Shown here: one piece after another, positions 17,623 through 26,919 of the stretch
Numbering within the stretch: position 1 is the first letter of the stretch
Layout of the letters: each line of letters opens with the position of its first letter
Origin: Kyrpidia sp.
Lineage (GTDB): Bacteria; Bacillota; Bacilli; Kyrpidiales; Kyrpidiaceae
Direction of reading: 5' to 3'
Assembly (NCBI GenBank): GCA_029960885.1
Contig: JASBVV010000046.1
Coordinates: 41,895 to 105,894 of the forward strand
Length of the DNA stretch: 64,000 nt
Translations under genes and position numbers: made by a program
The notes under the pieces: generated by a model
Seen by the model: the letters and a program-made list of their open reading frames with translations, nothing else
Databases searched by the model: none
What the model was told of the DNA's origin: nothing

Positions 17623-19247
17623 ATGGCTTCACCCGCAGCGTTTATCAACAAAGTTCATGAGCGGATTCCGGCGTTGGACTGGGATCCCCAGTATGCCGGC
17701 CGTCCTGAGAAGTACCCCACTGCCTATCGTTTTCCAAAGAAATCGTCCAAAGACCCCATGAAACAAATCCTTCCTCGTATTTTCCGATGCAAGCGGAGAA
17801 AGACACCCGGGTCTTTGGGGGTCTCGACGCGGCGCTCCGGGGCAACATGTTCCAGAAACTTTCCCCGCGGTATACGGAGTGGCTCAAACCGTTTCTCGCT
17901 GTCTTTCCGTTTATTGAACTGCAGGCCGCCCACGCCATGTCCAATCTGGTCAACGCCGTTCACGCCCCGGAATTGCACAACGGGTACGCCCATCAGATGA
18001 TCGATGAATTTCGCCATGCCAACATTCAGCAGAATCTGGCGCGGTATTACATGGAGCATTACGTGGACCCGTGGGGATTTAACAACAACAACCTGATGAA
18101 TGTCACCACCCCGGTGGGCGCCATCGGTCGACAGTTTGCCGAGGGGTTCACCGCCGGAGACGCCGTGAGCGGTGCGAACATCTTCTTGCAGGTGGTGGCG
18201 GAGACCGCCTTCACCAATGTCTTGTTTGTGGCGAACCCGTCCGAAGCGGCGGCCAACGGCGACATCGCACTGCCTTCGGTGTTCCTGTCCGTTCAATCGG
18301 ACGAAGCGCGGCACATCAACAATGGCTTTGCCACCTTGTCCCTGGCACTGGAAAACCCGGACAATCACCCGCTGATCGAACGGGATCTGCGGTACGCCTT
18401 TTGGCTGCTTCACACCGCAGTGGACGGCATCATGAGTGTCATCCTGGAGTACGGGGACGAAACCCGGCGGCCCGACAAGCCCGCGTACTATGAGCTGTGG
18501 AAGCGGTGGATCTATGACGACTACTATCGCACCTATCTGCTTCCGCTGGAGAAGTACGGCATCCGGGTGCCCACCGATTTGGTGCAGGAGATCTGGGAGC
18601 GCTTTACCGTGAAGGATTGGCACCACAAACTCGCGATCGAACTGTCGGCCATGTGGATGTTCAATTCCTGGCGGTTCGATCCGTTGAACGAACGGGACTT
18701 CGAATGGTTTGAGAAAAAATATCCCGGGTGGTATTCGAAGTTCGGCACCTATTGGGAGAATTATCGCCGGCTCTCGGTGCCCGGTCCCGGGCAAAGCCCT
18801 CCTTGCCTGGCGGGCATCGGCCACGTCTTGCCCTACACGTGCTACACCTGCCTGGAGCCCATTGCCATCCGCGAAGAGTTGCAGATCGCGGAACACGACG
18901 GTCAAGTGTACACGTACTGCTCGGACGCGTGCAGGTGGATTCACGAAACCACCTTGACGGACCCGACGCCCATGGTGCGCTTGTCTCCGCCCGAGTCCCG
19001 CATCTTCACGGAGATTCATGCGGGTGAGTCTTTGGAAGAGGCGCTTCGTTCCAGCGGGTTGGTGCGCAGTGACGGGCAGACGTTGGTGGCTCAGCCCCAC
19101 CTGTTATTTGACGACAAATACATGTGGCGTCTGGAGCACCTTCCGAACATCGAGCTGCCCCGCCAGTTGGGGGACTTGACCCGGATGAGCCCTGAACAGC
19201 GGACCCAAGTGGTGAACGAATATCGCAAGGGCATCCAATTTCACTGA
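17623..19247 (+). CDS. mimA: Soluble diiron monooxygenase, hydroxylase alpha subunit (propane-monooxygenase type), frameshifted near 17774
   Basis: Catalytic subunit of a soluble diiron monooxygenase of the propane/acetone-phenol type (PrmA/MimA). ATG 17623 has GGAGGGG 5 nt upstream. Frame one encodes about 50 residues (MASPAAFINKVHERIPALDWDP...KDPMKQIL), then shifts; the other frame continues SYFPMQAEKDTRVFGGLDAALRG to TGA 19247. One missing base near 17774 would join them into about 541 residues, the normal length. Diiron ligands on the joined protein are E99, E129, H132, E194, E228 and H231. Their 30/65/34 spacing equals that of methane monooxygenase hydroxylase (114/144/209/243). A late cysteine cluster (CYTC...YCSDAC) is also typical of PrmA. 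The symbol is by similarity; substrate is inferred. Confidence 0.88.
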
Positions 19248-19278
19248 GGGATGACGGAGGTGTCCTGCCTGTCCCGAA

Positions 19279-19306
19279 GCGGGAGGGGGCGCGGCCCCCT
19301 TCCCGC
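19279..19306 (+). repeat. Strong intercistronic stem-loop between hydroxylase alpha and reductase genes
   Basis: GCGGGAGGGGGC pairs with GCCCCCTTCCCGC (one bulged T) around a GCG loop. There is no uridine run, so it is more likely an mRNA processing or stabilising element than a terminator; it could set a higher level for the alpha-subunit message. Confidence 0.6.
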
Positions 19307-19359
19307 GGGACTTCGCGACACCCATCGGAGACCACGTGGGCGGGGAGTGGGGATCGGCC

Positions 19360-20391
19360 GTGACCTATAAAGTGAAATTCCTTCCGGTGAATGTGGAAAT
19401 CGAGATCGAAGAAGGAGAAAAGGTGTTGGACGCGGCGTTCCGGCAGGGGGTGCTGTTGGCTCACGGCTGCCGGGAGGGCCAGTGTTCGGCCTGCAAGTCC
19501 GTCATGGTGGACGGGGACTTCGATCTGGATCGCTATTCCACCTTCGCCTTGCCGGATTATGAAGCGGAACAAGGATATGTCCTTCTTTGTCAAACGCTCG
19601 CGTACAGTGATCTGACCATCGAACTGCTCAACTACAACGAGGAGCACATGTTCCTGGATCATCCCATCCGAACCGTTCTCGCCACCGTGACGGAGATCCG
19701 CCGTCTGACCCGCGATATCACCCGCCTCCGGTTGCGCCTGAAGGAAGGGGCCTCCTTTGCGTTTAAAGCGGGGCAGTATGTCGATATCCGGCTCCCCGGC
19801 GTCGACCCGGCGCGGTCGTTCTCCATGTCCTCCCTCCCGAGTCGACCCGAAGAGCTGGAATTCATGATCAAAATCATTCCGGGAGGATATTTTTCCACGC
19901 TGCTCGACCAACGGCTCCAGGTCGGGGATGAACTGGAGATCACCGGACCTTTCGGGAACTTCTATTACAGGGATGGGCGCGAAGACATGTACGTGATCGG
20001 CGGAGGGGCGGGGATGGCGCCGCTGTGGTCCCTGATGTGCGAGATGGCGGAGAAGGGAATCGACCGGAAGATTCGCTTCTTTTACGGGGCCCGCACCACC
20101 CGGGATCTGTTCTACCTGGATGAGATTCGGGAGCTGCAGGGCCGCTTTTCAGATTTCGTTTTTGTTCCGGCCCTTTCCGAACCCGCCGAAGACGAGGCCT
20201 GGTCGGGTCCCACCGGGCTGATTACGGATGTGCTGGAGGAGTACCTGGAAAAACATCCGTCCTCCGCGGGGATTCAGGGGTATCTGTGCGGTCCGCCCCC
20301 CATGATTGACGCGGCCATCCGGGTGCTGAAGCACCACGGGGCCGACGATCGCAATCTTTTTTACGACAAATTCACGGCCTCCACCCGATAA
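19360..20391 (+). CDS. mimB: Monooxygenase NADH reductase component (2Fe-2S / FAD)
   Basis: Passes electrons from NAD(P)H to the hydroxylase. The 343-residue protein has a plant-type 2Fe-2S domain with cysteines at 37, 42, 45 and 77 (HGCREGQCSACK...LLC). An FAD-binding domain (ARSFSMSS) and an NAD domain with GGGAGMAPLWSLM follow. GTG 19360 (MTYKVKF) matches the usual start of such reductases and has GGGGAG about 11 nt upstream. GTG 19336, eight codons earlier, is an alternative. Second gene of the operon, as in mimABCD/prmABCD. Confidence 0.92.
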   Translation: MTYKVKFLPVNVEIEIEEGEKVLDAAFRQGVLLAHGCREGQCSACKSVMVDGDFDLDRYSTFALPDYEAEQGYVLLCQTLAYSDLTIELLNYNEEHMFLDHPIRTVLATVTEIRRLTRDITRLRLRLKEGASFAFKAGQYVDIRLPGVDPARSFSMSSLPSRPEELEFMIKIIPGGYFSTLLDQRLQVGDELEITGPFGNFYYRDGREDMYVIGGGAGMAPLWSLMCEMAEKGIDRKIRFFYGARTTRDLFYLDEIRELQGRFSDFVFVPALSEPAEDEAWSGPTGLITDVLEEYLEKHPSSAGIQGYLCGPPPMIDAAIRVLKHHGADDRNLFYDKFTASTR

Positions 20392-20428
20392 GGCGGTGGC
20401 GGCGGCAAGAAGACGGGAGGGGATGAAG

Positions 20429-21517
20429 ATGGCTCAAGCGGAACAAACCGAACAGAGGGTTCGAACCGCGGAGGCGGGGGCGTTCAAGTTCGCCGGCTCG
20501 GAAGACCGCCGATTCGTGTATTTTCAGCCTCGGAAGCGCCGGCCCACGACCTATGAAGACGTCACCATCGACATTCAACCTTATGAAGGGCGCTATCTCA
20601 AACAGGGGTTTCTCATGAGAATGTTGGACGCCTCTCCCAACTACACCGAGGAACGGACCCGGTTGCGCTGTTCGGATTGGAATCGGATTATCGACGTCAA
20701 TGAAGAGTACGAGCGGGTCTTTTATCAGAGACAACAAGCCGTGGAAGAACAGTTTCGCCGCACCCTGAATGCGGCGAAATCCCGCCAGGTGTTTGAAACC
20801 TTCGATCCGGCGTGGGTGCGTGTGTTGGAGAATCATCTGTCGGCGTTCAAACATGCGGAGTACGGACTGGGCATGCACAGTTTCGCCGTCATGCAGCGGG
20901 AAGCCTTGACCATCATGCTCAACAACATCTTCACCGTCCAATCGGCGGAAAAGCTGCGCTTTGCCCAGGACCTGACGATTTACATGATGGAACTGGCCGA
21001 ACAGATCCGGGGATTTGACGAAGGGCGCGGCCGGGAAGCGTGGCTGTCGGCGCCGGAGTGGCAAGGGGTGCGAAAAACTGTCGAGCACATCAACGCCGCC
21101 GCCGACTGGGGAGAGCAGTGGTTTGCCGTCAATCTGTTGTACGAGCCGTTGGTCGGCGAGTTGTTCCGCAGCCGGTTCATCATGCTGTTCGGGGCGCAAA
21201 ACGGCGACTTCGTGACCCCGGTTCTCGTCTCCACCGCGGAAGCGGACTATGATCGCAATCTGCGCACCACGGTGGAAGCCTTCAAAGTGCTCTTGGCCGA
21301 CGATCGGCACGGGGCGGCGAACCGGGCGCGGGTCGACGAGTGGGTGAAACAGTACCTGCCCCTGTGCATCGAGGCCGCCAAAGGGCTGGAACCTCTGTGG
21401 GAGATGCCCAAGGTGCAGGTGGCCGCGTTCTCGGACAGTTACGAACGGGCGGCGGGGAAATGTTTGCACAGCCTGGGGGCGTTGGGGATCACCTTGCCGA
21501 AAGGGGTGCGCGTATGA
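20429..21517 (+). CDS. mimC: Monooxygenase hydroxylase beta (small) subunit
   Basis: Structural partner of the alpha subunit in the (alpha-beta) hydroxylase dimer. The 362-residue protein belongs to the methane/phenol/toluene hydroxylase beta family (RRPTTYEDVTIDIQPY near residue 30; WNRIIDVNEEYERVFYQRQQAVEEQF near 85; EYGLGMHSFAVMQREALTIMLNN). It lacks the paired E-x-x-H iron ligands of the alpha subunit. ATG 20429 is 6 nt after GGGAGGGG; ATG 20423 overlaps that site and is less likely. The stop overlaps the coupling-protein start as ATGA. Confidence 0.92.
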   Translation: MAQAEQTEQRVRTAEAGAFKFAGSEDRRFVYFQPRKRRPTTYEDVTIDIQPYEGRYLKQGFLMRMLDASPNYTEERTRLRCSDWNRIIDVNEEYERVFYQRQQAVEEQFRRTLNAAKSRQVFETFDPAWVRVLENHLSAFKHAEYGLGMHSFAVMQREALTIMLNNIFTVQSAEKLRFAQDLTIYMMELAEQIRGFDEGRGREAWLSAPEWQGVRKTVEHINAAADWGEQWFAVNLLYEPLVGELFRSRFIMLFGAQNGDFVTPVLVSTAEADYDRNLRTTVEAFKVLLADDRHGAANRARVDEWVKQYLPLCIEAAKGLEPLWEMPKVQVAAFSDSYERAAGKCLHSLGALGITLPKGVRV

Positions 21518-21834
21518 ACCCAAAACTGGAATCGGGCGTGTTGAACGGTTGCGGCATCTCGATGAACGACAGCGAACAGGCGAGGATCATCGCCGAGGTG
21601 ATGCGCGGCAAGCCCGGAGTGAGAGTTTCGGAAGAACCGGCGTTGATCAATATCGACGCCGACCGCAATCTGGTGTTCGACATGGCGGAGATCTCCGAGG
21701 CCATGGGCACCGCGTTTGACGTCTACCAATTCCAGATTGAAGTCACGGCCTACTACGGACGGCTGGTTGTGCAGGATGACCAGGTGATCCTGTTCGCCAA
21801 CCAGGAAGAAGCCATGAAATATTATCGAGGTTAG
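21514..21834 (+). CDS. mimD: Monooxygenase coupling (effector) protein, MmoB/DmpM family
   Basis: Cofactor-free regulatory protein that docks on the hydroxylase and couples electron transfer to substrate oxidation. The 106-residue protein has the family core VLNGCGISMNDSEQARIIAEVMRGKPGVRVSEEPALINIDADRNLVFDMAEISEAMG. ATG 21514 overlaps the beta-subunit stop. An intrinsic terminator follows, closing the operon. Confidence 0.93.
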   Translation: MNPKLESGVLNGCGISMNDSEQARIIAEVMRGKPGVRVSEEPALINIDADRNLVFDMAEISEAMGTAFDVYQFQIEVTAYYGRLVVQDDQVILFANQEEAMKYYRG

Positions 21835-21862
21835 GCCGGCCGCGATGATGAGACGGGGGATG

Positions 21863-21886
21863 AAGAGCCGGGCGTTCCCGGCTTTT
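21863..21886 (+). terminator. Terminator of the monooxygenase operon
   Basis: AGCCGGG-CGTT-CCCGGCT (21866-21883), extended by AAG/TTT pairing, is followed by TTTTC and lies 29 nt after the coupling-protein stop. Confidence 0.8.
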
Positions 21887-21898
21887 CACCCACCTAAC

Positions 21899-22221
21899 CA
21901 CGGAGTCAGTGCCCCTGGTTCCCGCCGGGACGTGAACCACATGGCAGCCTCCGAGCGCCGCATGGGCCAACAGACGTTCTTTCTGCCACTGGAGATGGCC
22001 CGATTCCGCCTCATTGCGTGTGGGCAGCCGGGCGTAAATCGCTGTCCTCATCCGTTCCCCGGTCCCCGGGGGTTCCTGCAGAATCCTCCGCGCCTCTTCC
22101 CCCTACCCGGACGGCAACCCAATGCACCGGATTTTTCCCCTGTCTTTCCCACGCTCGAATGCGATCCACCGACACACCGAGCCATATTGCCACTTGGCCG
22201 ATCGAGTAGCGGTCATCCCGG
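21899..22221 (-). pseudogene. Decayed IS607-type serine recombinase (MerR-like HTH plus resolvase N terminus)
   Basis: On the minus strand a segment near 22221-22100 reads YSIGQVAIWLGVSVDRIRAWERQGK, a MerR-like winged-helix DNA-binding start. In another frame from 22051 it continues MRTAIYARLPTRNEAES...LQWQKERLLAHAALGGCHVVHV, matching the serine-recombinase N terminus (IYARVST-like, with the catalytic serine replaced). The two parts are arranged as in IS607 TnpA but are out of frame, and homology fades near 21899. It is a relic of a mobile element next to the monooxygenase operon. The rest of the 21835-22436 gap holds only the terminator and the odhA promoter. Confidence 0.6.
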
Positions 22222-22333
22222 CCATCCGGTGCCCGGAAGGATGATCATGAACAGGGAATCCGGGACTCTCGGGGAATTTTGCGTAACCGTGCTGTCCCCG
22301 GCAGAAAATGAGGGCGGCTGTGCCGCGCACATC

Positions 22334-22342
22334 TGGTAAAAT
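22334..22342 (+). promoter_or_regulatory. Candidate extended -10 promoter for odhA
   Basis: CTGGTAAAAT contains a TG-N-TAAAAT extended -10 (TAAAAT at 22337-22342). The -35 region is weak. Transcription would start near 22349, about 90 nt before odhA. Confidence 0.4.
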
Positions 22343-22436
22343 TTAAAGGTGCGGGACCCGTTCACGGCCCGCCCGGATTCTGGACCGGCACGGCAGTCCG
22401 GATCGTCCGGGACCATCAGAAAGGAAGGGATACGGG

Positions 22437-25277
22437 ATGCCCATCGTTCCATCATCGCGGCCCATTTCCTCCTGGGCGGATTTTTACGGACCCAATCTCG
22501 GGTATGTGATGGATTTGTACGACCGGTATGTCCAAGATCCCCGGTCGGTAGACGAGGACACCCGGACTCTGTTCGAGCGGCTCGGGCCGCCCCCGGCCGC
22601 CGCGGCCCCCGGCGCGCCCGCCTCCGGGGAGGCGGCCTGGGAAGGGATCGTCTCCCCGGGTGTCATCGGCAAACTCACGGCGGCGATGCGCCTGATCGGC
22701 AACATTCGGATCTATGGGCATTTGGCGGCCCGGATCAACCCCCTGGTGGACGAACCGGCCCGGGTGCCGTTTCTTGAACCCGAGGCATACGGGCTGACCG
22801 AAGCAGACCTGGCGGCGCTCCCCGCCCGTTGGGTCTGGCCGGAAGCGCCGCCCGAGGCGCAGACCGCCCTGGATGCGGTGCGCATCCTGCGCAGCCGGTA
22901 CACCGGAACCATCGCCTATGAATTCGCCCACGTGTTCCACGAAGACGAACGCCGCTGGTTGATGGCCAAAGCGGAATCCGGGAACCTGCTCGCCCCCCGC
23001 TCTCCGGAGGAGCAAAAAGCCCTGCTGCGCCGGCTGATCGAAGTGGAAGAGTTCGAAACCTTCCTGCACCGCACCTTCGTCGGGCAAAAGCGATTTTCTA
23101 TCGAGGGCGTGGACATGCTCGTGCCCATGATCGACGGGCTCATCCGCGACGCGGTCCGGGCGGGCGCCAGGCAGGTGCTCATCGGAATGGCCCACCGGGG
23201 ACGGCTCAACGTGCTCGCCCACGTGCTGGATAAGCCCTACGCCAAAATTTTCGCCGAGTTCCACACCTCGCCGAACAAGGATTTGGTGCCCTCGGAGGGC
23301 TCGATGGGGATCAATTACGGATGGACGGGAGATGTCCGGTATCACTTGGGCGCCCGATATGAAGACGGGGCGGTTCACGTCCGCCTGACGTTGGCCAACA
23401 ATCCCAGCCATTTGGAATTCGTCAATCCCGTGGTGGAGGGATTCGCCAGGGCCGCCCAAGAGGACCGCGGTCAATCCGGGCCGCCGCACCAAGACGTCGA
23501 CGCCGCCGCGGCCCTTCTTATTCATGGCGACGCTGCCTTTCCCGGAGAAGGGGTGGTGGCGGAAACGCTGAATCTTTCCCGCCTGGCCGGTTACCGAACC
23601 GGAGGCACGATCCATTTGATCACCAACAACCTCCTCGGGTTCACCACCGAACCCGAGGACAATCGCTCCACCCGTTACGCCAGCGATTTGGCGAAAGGGT
23701 TCGAGATCCCCGTGGTTCATGTCTGCGCCGACGATCCCTTGGCCTGTTTGGCCGCGGTGGACTTGGCCATGGAGTATCGCCGAACGTTCCACAAAGATTT
23801 TCTCATCGATCTGGTGGGATATCGGCGGTGGGGACACAACGAGACGGATGACCCGGTCATGACCCAACCCCTTTTGTACGGCAACATCGCGTCCCACCCC
23901 TCGGTGCGCACCCTGTACGCCCGGAAACTGACCGACGCCGGCGTGGTCCGGCCCGAAGAGGTCCGGGAGATGGTTTCCGCGGTCCAGGACAAGTTGCGCA
24001 AAGCCTATGCCGAAGTGACCTCCGCGGGCGCTCACCCCGATATCCCGGATCCCGCCGGCGCGAGTGACGAAACGCCCGGAGACACCGCCGTGCCCGAGGG
24101 AACCCTGGCGGCGATCAACGACGCCCTCGCAAATTATCCCGACGGGTTTCACGTTTACCCGAAAATCGACCGGATTTTGAAGCGGCGGCGGGATCATTTC
24201 CGGGAAAACCGGACCATCGACTGGGGACACGCCGAGGCCCTGGCTTTGGGAAGTATCTTGCTGGACGGCGTCCCGGTCCGGATGAGCGGCCAGGACACCC
24301 AGCGGGGGACATTCGGCCATCGTTTGGCCGTGTTGCACGATATGCGGACTGGGGAGACATTCGTGCCTCTGCAGCACATCCCCGGGGCAAAAGCTTCCTT
24401 TGCGATCTACAACAGCCCGCTCACCGAGACGGCGGTGATCGGGTTCGAGTACGGATACAGTGTCCAAGCCCCCGAAACCATGGTGATCTGGGAGGCCCAG
24501 TTCGGCGATTTTGCCAACGTCGGCCAGGTGATGTTCGATCAGTTCCTGGCCTCGGGGCGGGCGAAGTGGGGCCAGACCTGCGGCCTGGTGGTGCTGCTGC
24601 CCCACGGGTACGAGGGCCAGGGGCCCGAGCACTCCAGCGCGCGGCTGGAACGGTTTCTGCAGTTGTCCGCCGAACACAACTGGACCGTCGCGAATGTGAC
24701 CACTTCGGCCCAATATTTTCATCTGCTGCGCCTGCAGGCCGCCCGGTTGAAGCGGACACCCCGGCCCCTGGTGATCATGACGCCGAAGAGTTTGCTGCGC
24801 CATCCCCGGGCGGCCTCTCCACGAAGCGATTTTACCGAAGGGCGTTTTCAGCCGGTGCTGGACGACCCGCGCCGGGATCTGGCCAAACCCGAGGTCCGGC
24901 GGCTGCTCCTGTGCTCGGGGAAGGTGGCCGTGGATCTGTTCGCCGCCCTGGAGAACGATCCGGCCGCGGCAAAATCCACGGCGGTGATCCGGGTGGAGCA
25001 GTTGTATCCGTTGCCCGAAGAGGCGCTGGCCGATGTTCTCGGCCGCTACCCGAACGCCAAAGAGGTGAATTGGGTACAGGAGGAACCGAAAAATATGGGG
25101 GCGTGGACCTATATGGCGTCCCGATTATCGGCCGTTTTACCGGCGGGGACGCACGGGCGGTATGTGGGTCGCCCCGAGCGGTCCAGCCCGGCGGAGGGCA
25201 TCGCCGACGCGCACGGCGCCGCCCAGGCGGAGATTGTCCGCCGGGCCATTCGAGACAAAGAGGCCGTTGGCGGTTAG
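22437..25277 (+). CDS. odhA: 2-oxoglutarate dehydrogenase E1 component
   Basis: Thiamine-diphosphate enzyme that decarboxylates 2-oxoglutarate and succinylates E2 lipoyl groups in the TCA cycle. The 946-residue protein has the N-terminal docking segment, MAHRGRLNVLAHVLDKPYAKIFAEF (near residue 255), HGDAAFPGEGVVAETLNLS (near 364) and GYRRWGHNETDDP (near 462). The transketolase-like C-terminal half carries EAQFGDFAN and GYEGQGPEHSSAR. ATG 22437 follows AAGGAAGGG. The E2 gene is next; no E3 gene is in the window. Confidence 0.97.
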   Translation: MPIVPSSRPISSWADFYGPNLGYVMDLYDRYVQDPRSVDEDTRTLFERLGPPPAAAAPGAPASGEAAWEGIVSPGVIGKLTAAMRLIGNIRIYGHLAARINPLVDEPARVPFLEPEAYGLTEADLAALPARWVWPEAPPEAQTALDAVRILRSRYTGTIAYEFAHVFHEDERRWLMAKAESGNLLAPRSPEEQKALLRRLIEVEEFETFLHRTFVGQKRFSIEGVDMLVPMIDGLIRDAVRAGARQVLIGMAHRGRLNVLAHVLDKPYAKIFAEFHTSPNKDLVPSEGSMGINYGWTGDVRYHLGARYEDGAVHVRLTLANNPSHLEFVNPVVEGFARAAQEDRGQSGPPHQDVDAAAALLIHGDAAFPGEGVVAETLNLSRLAGYRTGGTIHLITNNLLGFTTEPEDNRSTRYASDLAKGFEIPVVHVCADDPLACLAAVDLAMEYRRTFHKDFLIDLVGYRRWGHNETDDPVMTQPLLYGNIASHPSVRTLYARKLTDAGVVRPEEVREMVSAVQDKLRKAYAEVTSAGAHPDIPDPAGASDETPGDTAVPEGTLAAINDALANYPDGFHVYPKIDRILKRRRDHFRENRTIDWGHAEALALGSILLDGVPVRMSGQDTQRGTFGHRLAVLHDMRTGETFVPLQHIPGAKASFAIYNSPLTETAVIGFEYGYSVQAPETMVIWEAQFGDFANVGQVMFDQFLASGRAKWGQTCGLVVLLPHGYEGQGPEHSSARLERFLQLSAEHNWTVANVTTSAQYFHLLRLQAARLKRTPRPLVIMTPKSLLRHPRAASPRSDFTEGRFQPVLDDPRRDLAKPEVRRLLLCSGKVAVDLFAALENDPAAAKSTAVIRVEQLYPLPEEALADVLGRYPNAKEVNWVQEEPKNMGAWTYMASRLSAVLPAGTHGRYVGRPERSSPAEGIADAHGAAQAEIVRRAIRDKEAVGG

Positions 25278-25433
25278 TGCCCGGGCCCCTGGCCCGCTCC
25301 GGGACGCCTCCTTCCGTGTGGAAGGAGAAAAAAGATCAGGCCGGCACGGTTGCCGGGCGGGTTTGCATAGATATTCCGGCAACTGTGGATCCCACAGAAG
25401 ACCCGTTTGAGAGACAGTGAGGAGGGTGTGTAC

Positions 25434-26795
25434 TTGAGTGACATCAAGGTGCCGGAACTGGGCGAGTCGATTGTCGAAGCCACGATCTTGAATTGGTTAA
25501 AGAAGGAAGGCGACCCCGTGACCAAGGGAGAGGCGGTGGCCGAGCTGGAAACGGATAAAGTGAATGTCGAGGTGGCGGCCGAAGAGGACGGAGTGTTGGA
25601 GTCCATTGTGAAGCAGGCGGGAGAAACCGTGAAGGTGGGTGAAACCATCGCCCGGGTGGCGGCGGGGGCGACACCGGGGGCCGGGAACGCCGCGGCGACC
25701 CTCGCCTCCTCCGCGGAACAGCCGGGGCAAACGGCTCCTTCCGCATCCCCCGAACAAGCGGCTCCCCCGTCTCCGACTGCGCCCTCGGCGTCCGCGGCCC
25801 GGCAGGCCGCAACGGCCGAAACCGGCACCGCTCCCGAGCGTCCCGCCCAGCCCGCGCATCCGGCGGGACCGCCCTCTCGGCCGCAACAGCCCCCTCGAGC
25901 GACAACCCCGTCCCAGAGGCGAAAAGCCCTCGCCCAAGGAACCGCGCCGGTGGAGGGAGCCGCCACCGTCTCGAAAGAAGCGCCTTCGCCCGCCGCGGTG
26001 ACCCCGCCCCCTGCCACACGGACCCCGTCCGCCCCGCCCGGAGCCGCATCTTCCGCTGCTCGGACCGCCCAGGACGCGAACGGCGACCTCGGGCGGGCGG
26101 ACGAAGAACGAATCCCGATGACCCGCCGCCGGCTGACCATCGCCCGGCGGCTCGTCGAGGCCAAACAGGCGACCGCCATGCTCACCACGTTCAACGAGAT
26201 CGACATGTCCGCCGTCCTGGATATCCGCCGGCGGCGCAGGGAGCGGTTCCAAGAGCAACACGGCGTGGGCCTCGGGTTCATGTCCTTTTTCACGAAAGCG
26301 GCGGTCGGCGCTTTGAAAGCCTTCCCGCTGCTCAACGCCGAGATCCGGGGCACCGACATCGTGGTCAAACACCATTATGACATCGGAATCGCTGTGGCGA
26401 CGCCCGCAGGCTTGGTGGTGCCGGTGGTGCGGGATGTGGATCGCCTGAGTTTCGCCGAAATCGAGAAACGGATCGCCGATCTCGCCGGGCGGGCCAGGAC
26501 GGGCGCCCTGCATCCCCAGGAACTCCAGGGCGGTACCTTCACCATCACCAACGGCGGCGTCTTCGGTTCGCTCTTTTCCACGCCGATTTTGAACCCGCCC
26601 CAGGTGGGCATCCTCGGGATGCACGCCATCAAAGAGCGGCCGGTGGCGGCGGACGGCCAAATCGTCCTGCGCCCGATGATGTACGTGGCTTTGTCTTACG
26701 ACCACCGGATTGTGGACGGTGCCGAAGCGGTCCAGTTCTTGGTCAAAGTCAAAGAGTTGATCGAGGATCCCGAATCCCTGTTGCTCGAAGGATAA
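25434..26795 (+). CDS. odhB: 2-oxoglutarate dehydrogenase E2, dihydrolipoyl succinyltransferase
   Basis: Transfers the succinyl group from lipoate to CoA and forms the core of the complex. The 453-residue protein has one lipoyl domain with ETDKVNVEV (lysine near residue 43). A long Ala/Pro/Thr-rich linker follows (about residues 80-220) in which a peripheral-subunit-binding domain is hard to see, an oddity. The catalytic domain contains [12 protein letters not shown] and the active-site [14 protein letters not shown] 25434 is 7 nt after GAGGAGG; GTG 25428 sits too close to it. The 156-nt gap from odhA holds no gene. Confidence 0.94.
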   Translation: MSDIKVPELGESIVEATILNWLKKEGDPVTKGEAVAELETDKVNVEVAAEEDGVLESIVKQAGETVKVGETIARVAAGATPGAGNAAATLASSAEQPGQTAPSASPEQAAPPSPTAPSASAARQAATAETGTAPERPAQPAHPAGPPSRPQQPPRATTPSQRRKALAQGTAPVEGAATVSKEAPSPAAVTPPPATRTPSAPPGAASSAARTAQDANGDLGRADEERIPMTRRRLTIARRLVEAKQATAMLTTFNEIDMSAVLDIRRRRRERFQEQHGVGLGFMSFFTKAAVGALKAFPLLNAEIRGTDIVVKHHYDIGIAVATPAGLVVPVVRDVDRLSFAEIEKRIADLAGRARTGALHPQELQGGTFTITNGGVFGSLFSTPILNPPQVGILGMHAIKERPVAADGQIVLRPMMYVALSYDHRIVDGAEAVQFLVKVKELIEDPESLLLEG

Positions 26796-26919
26796 CGCAT
26801 CATCACGAGGTGGTTAGCGTTCCGCTCACCAGTGTCAACATCGCCAAAGGTCGAACGATCCAGAGGCCGTAGGCCCACACGGACCCTGAGCCATGGCGAC
26901 CGTCGCCCCGGCTCCTTTT

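Noticed and set aside
21845-22339. Possible + strand gene of 164 codons after the coupling protein
   Set aside because: It covers the operon terminator and is antisense to the recombinase relic; composition is unlike a protein.
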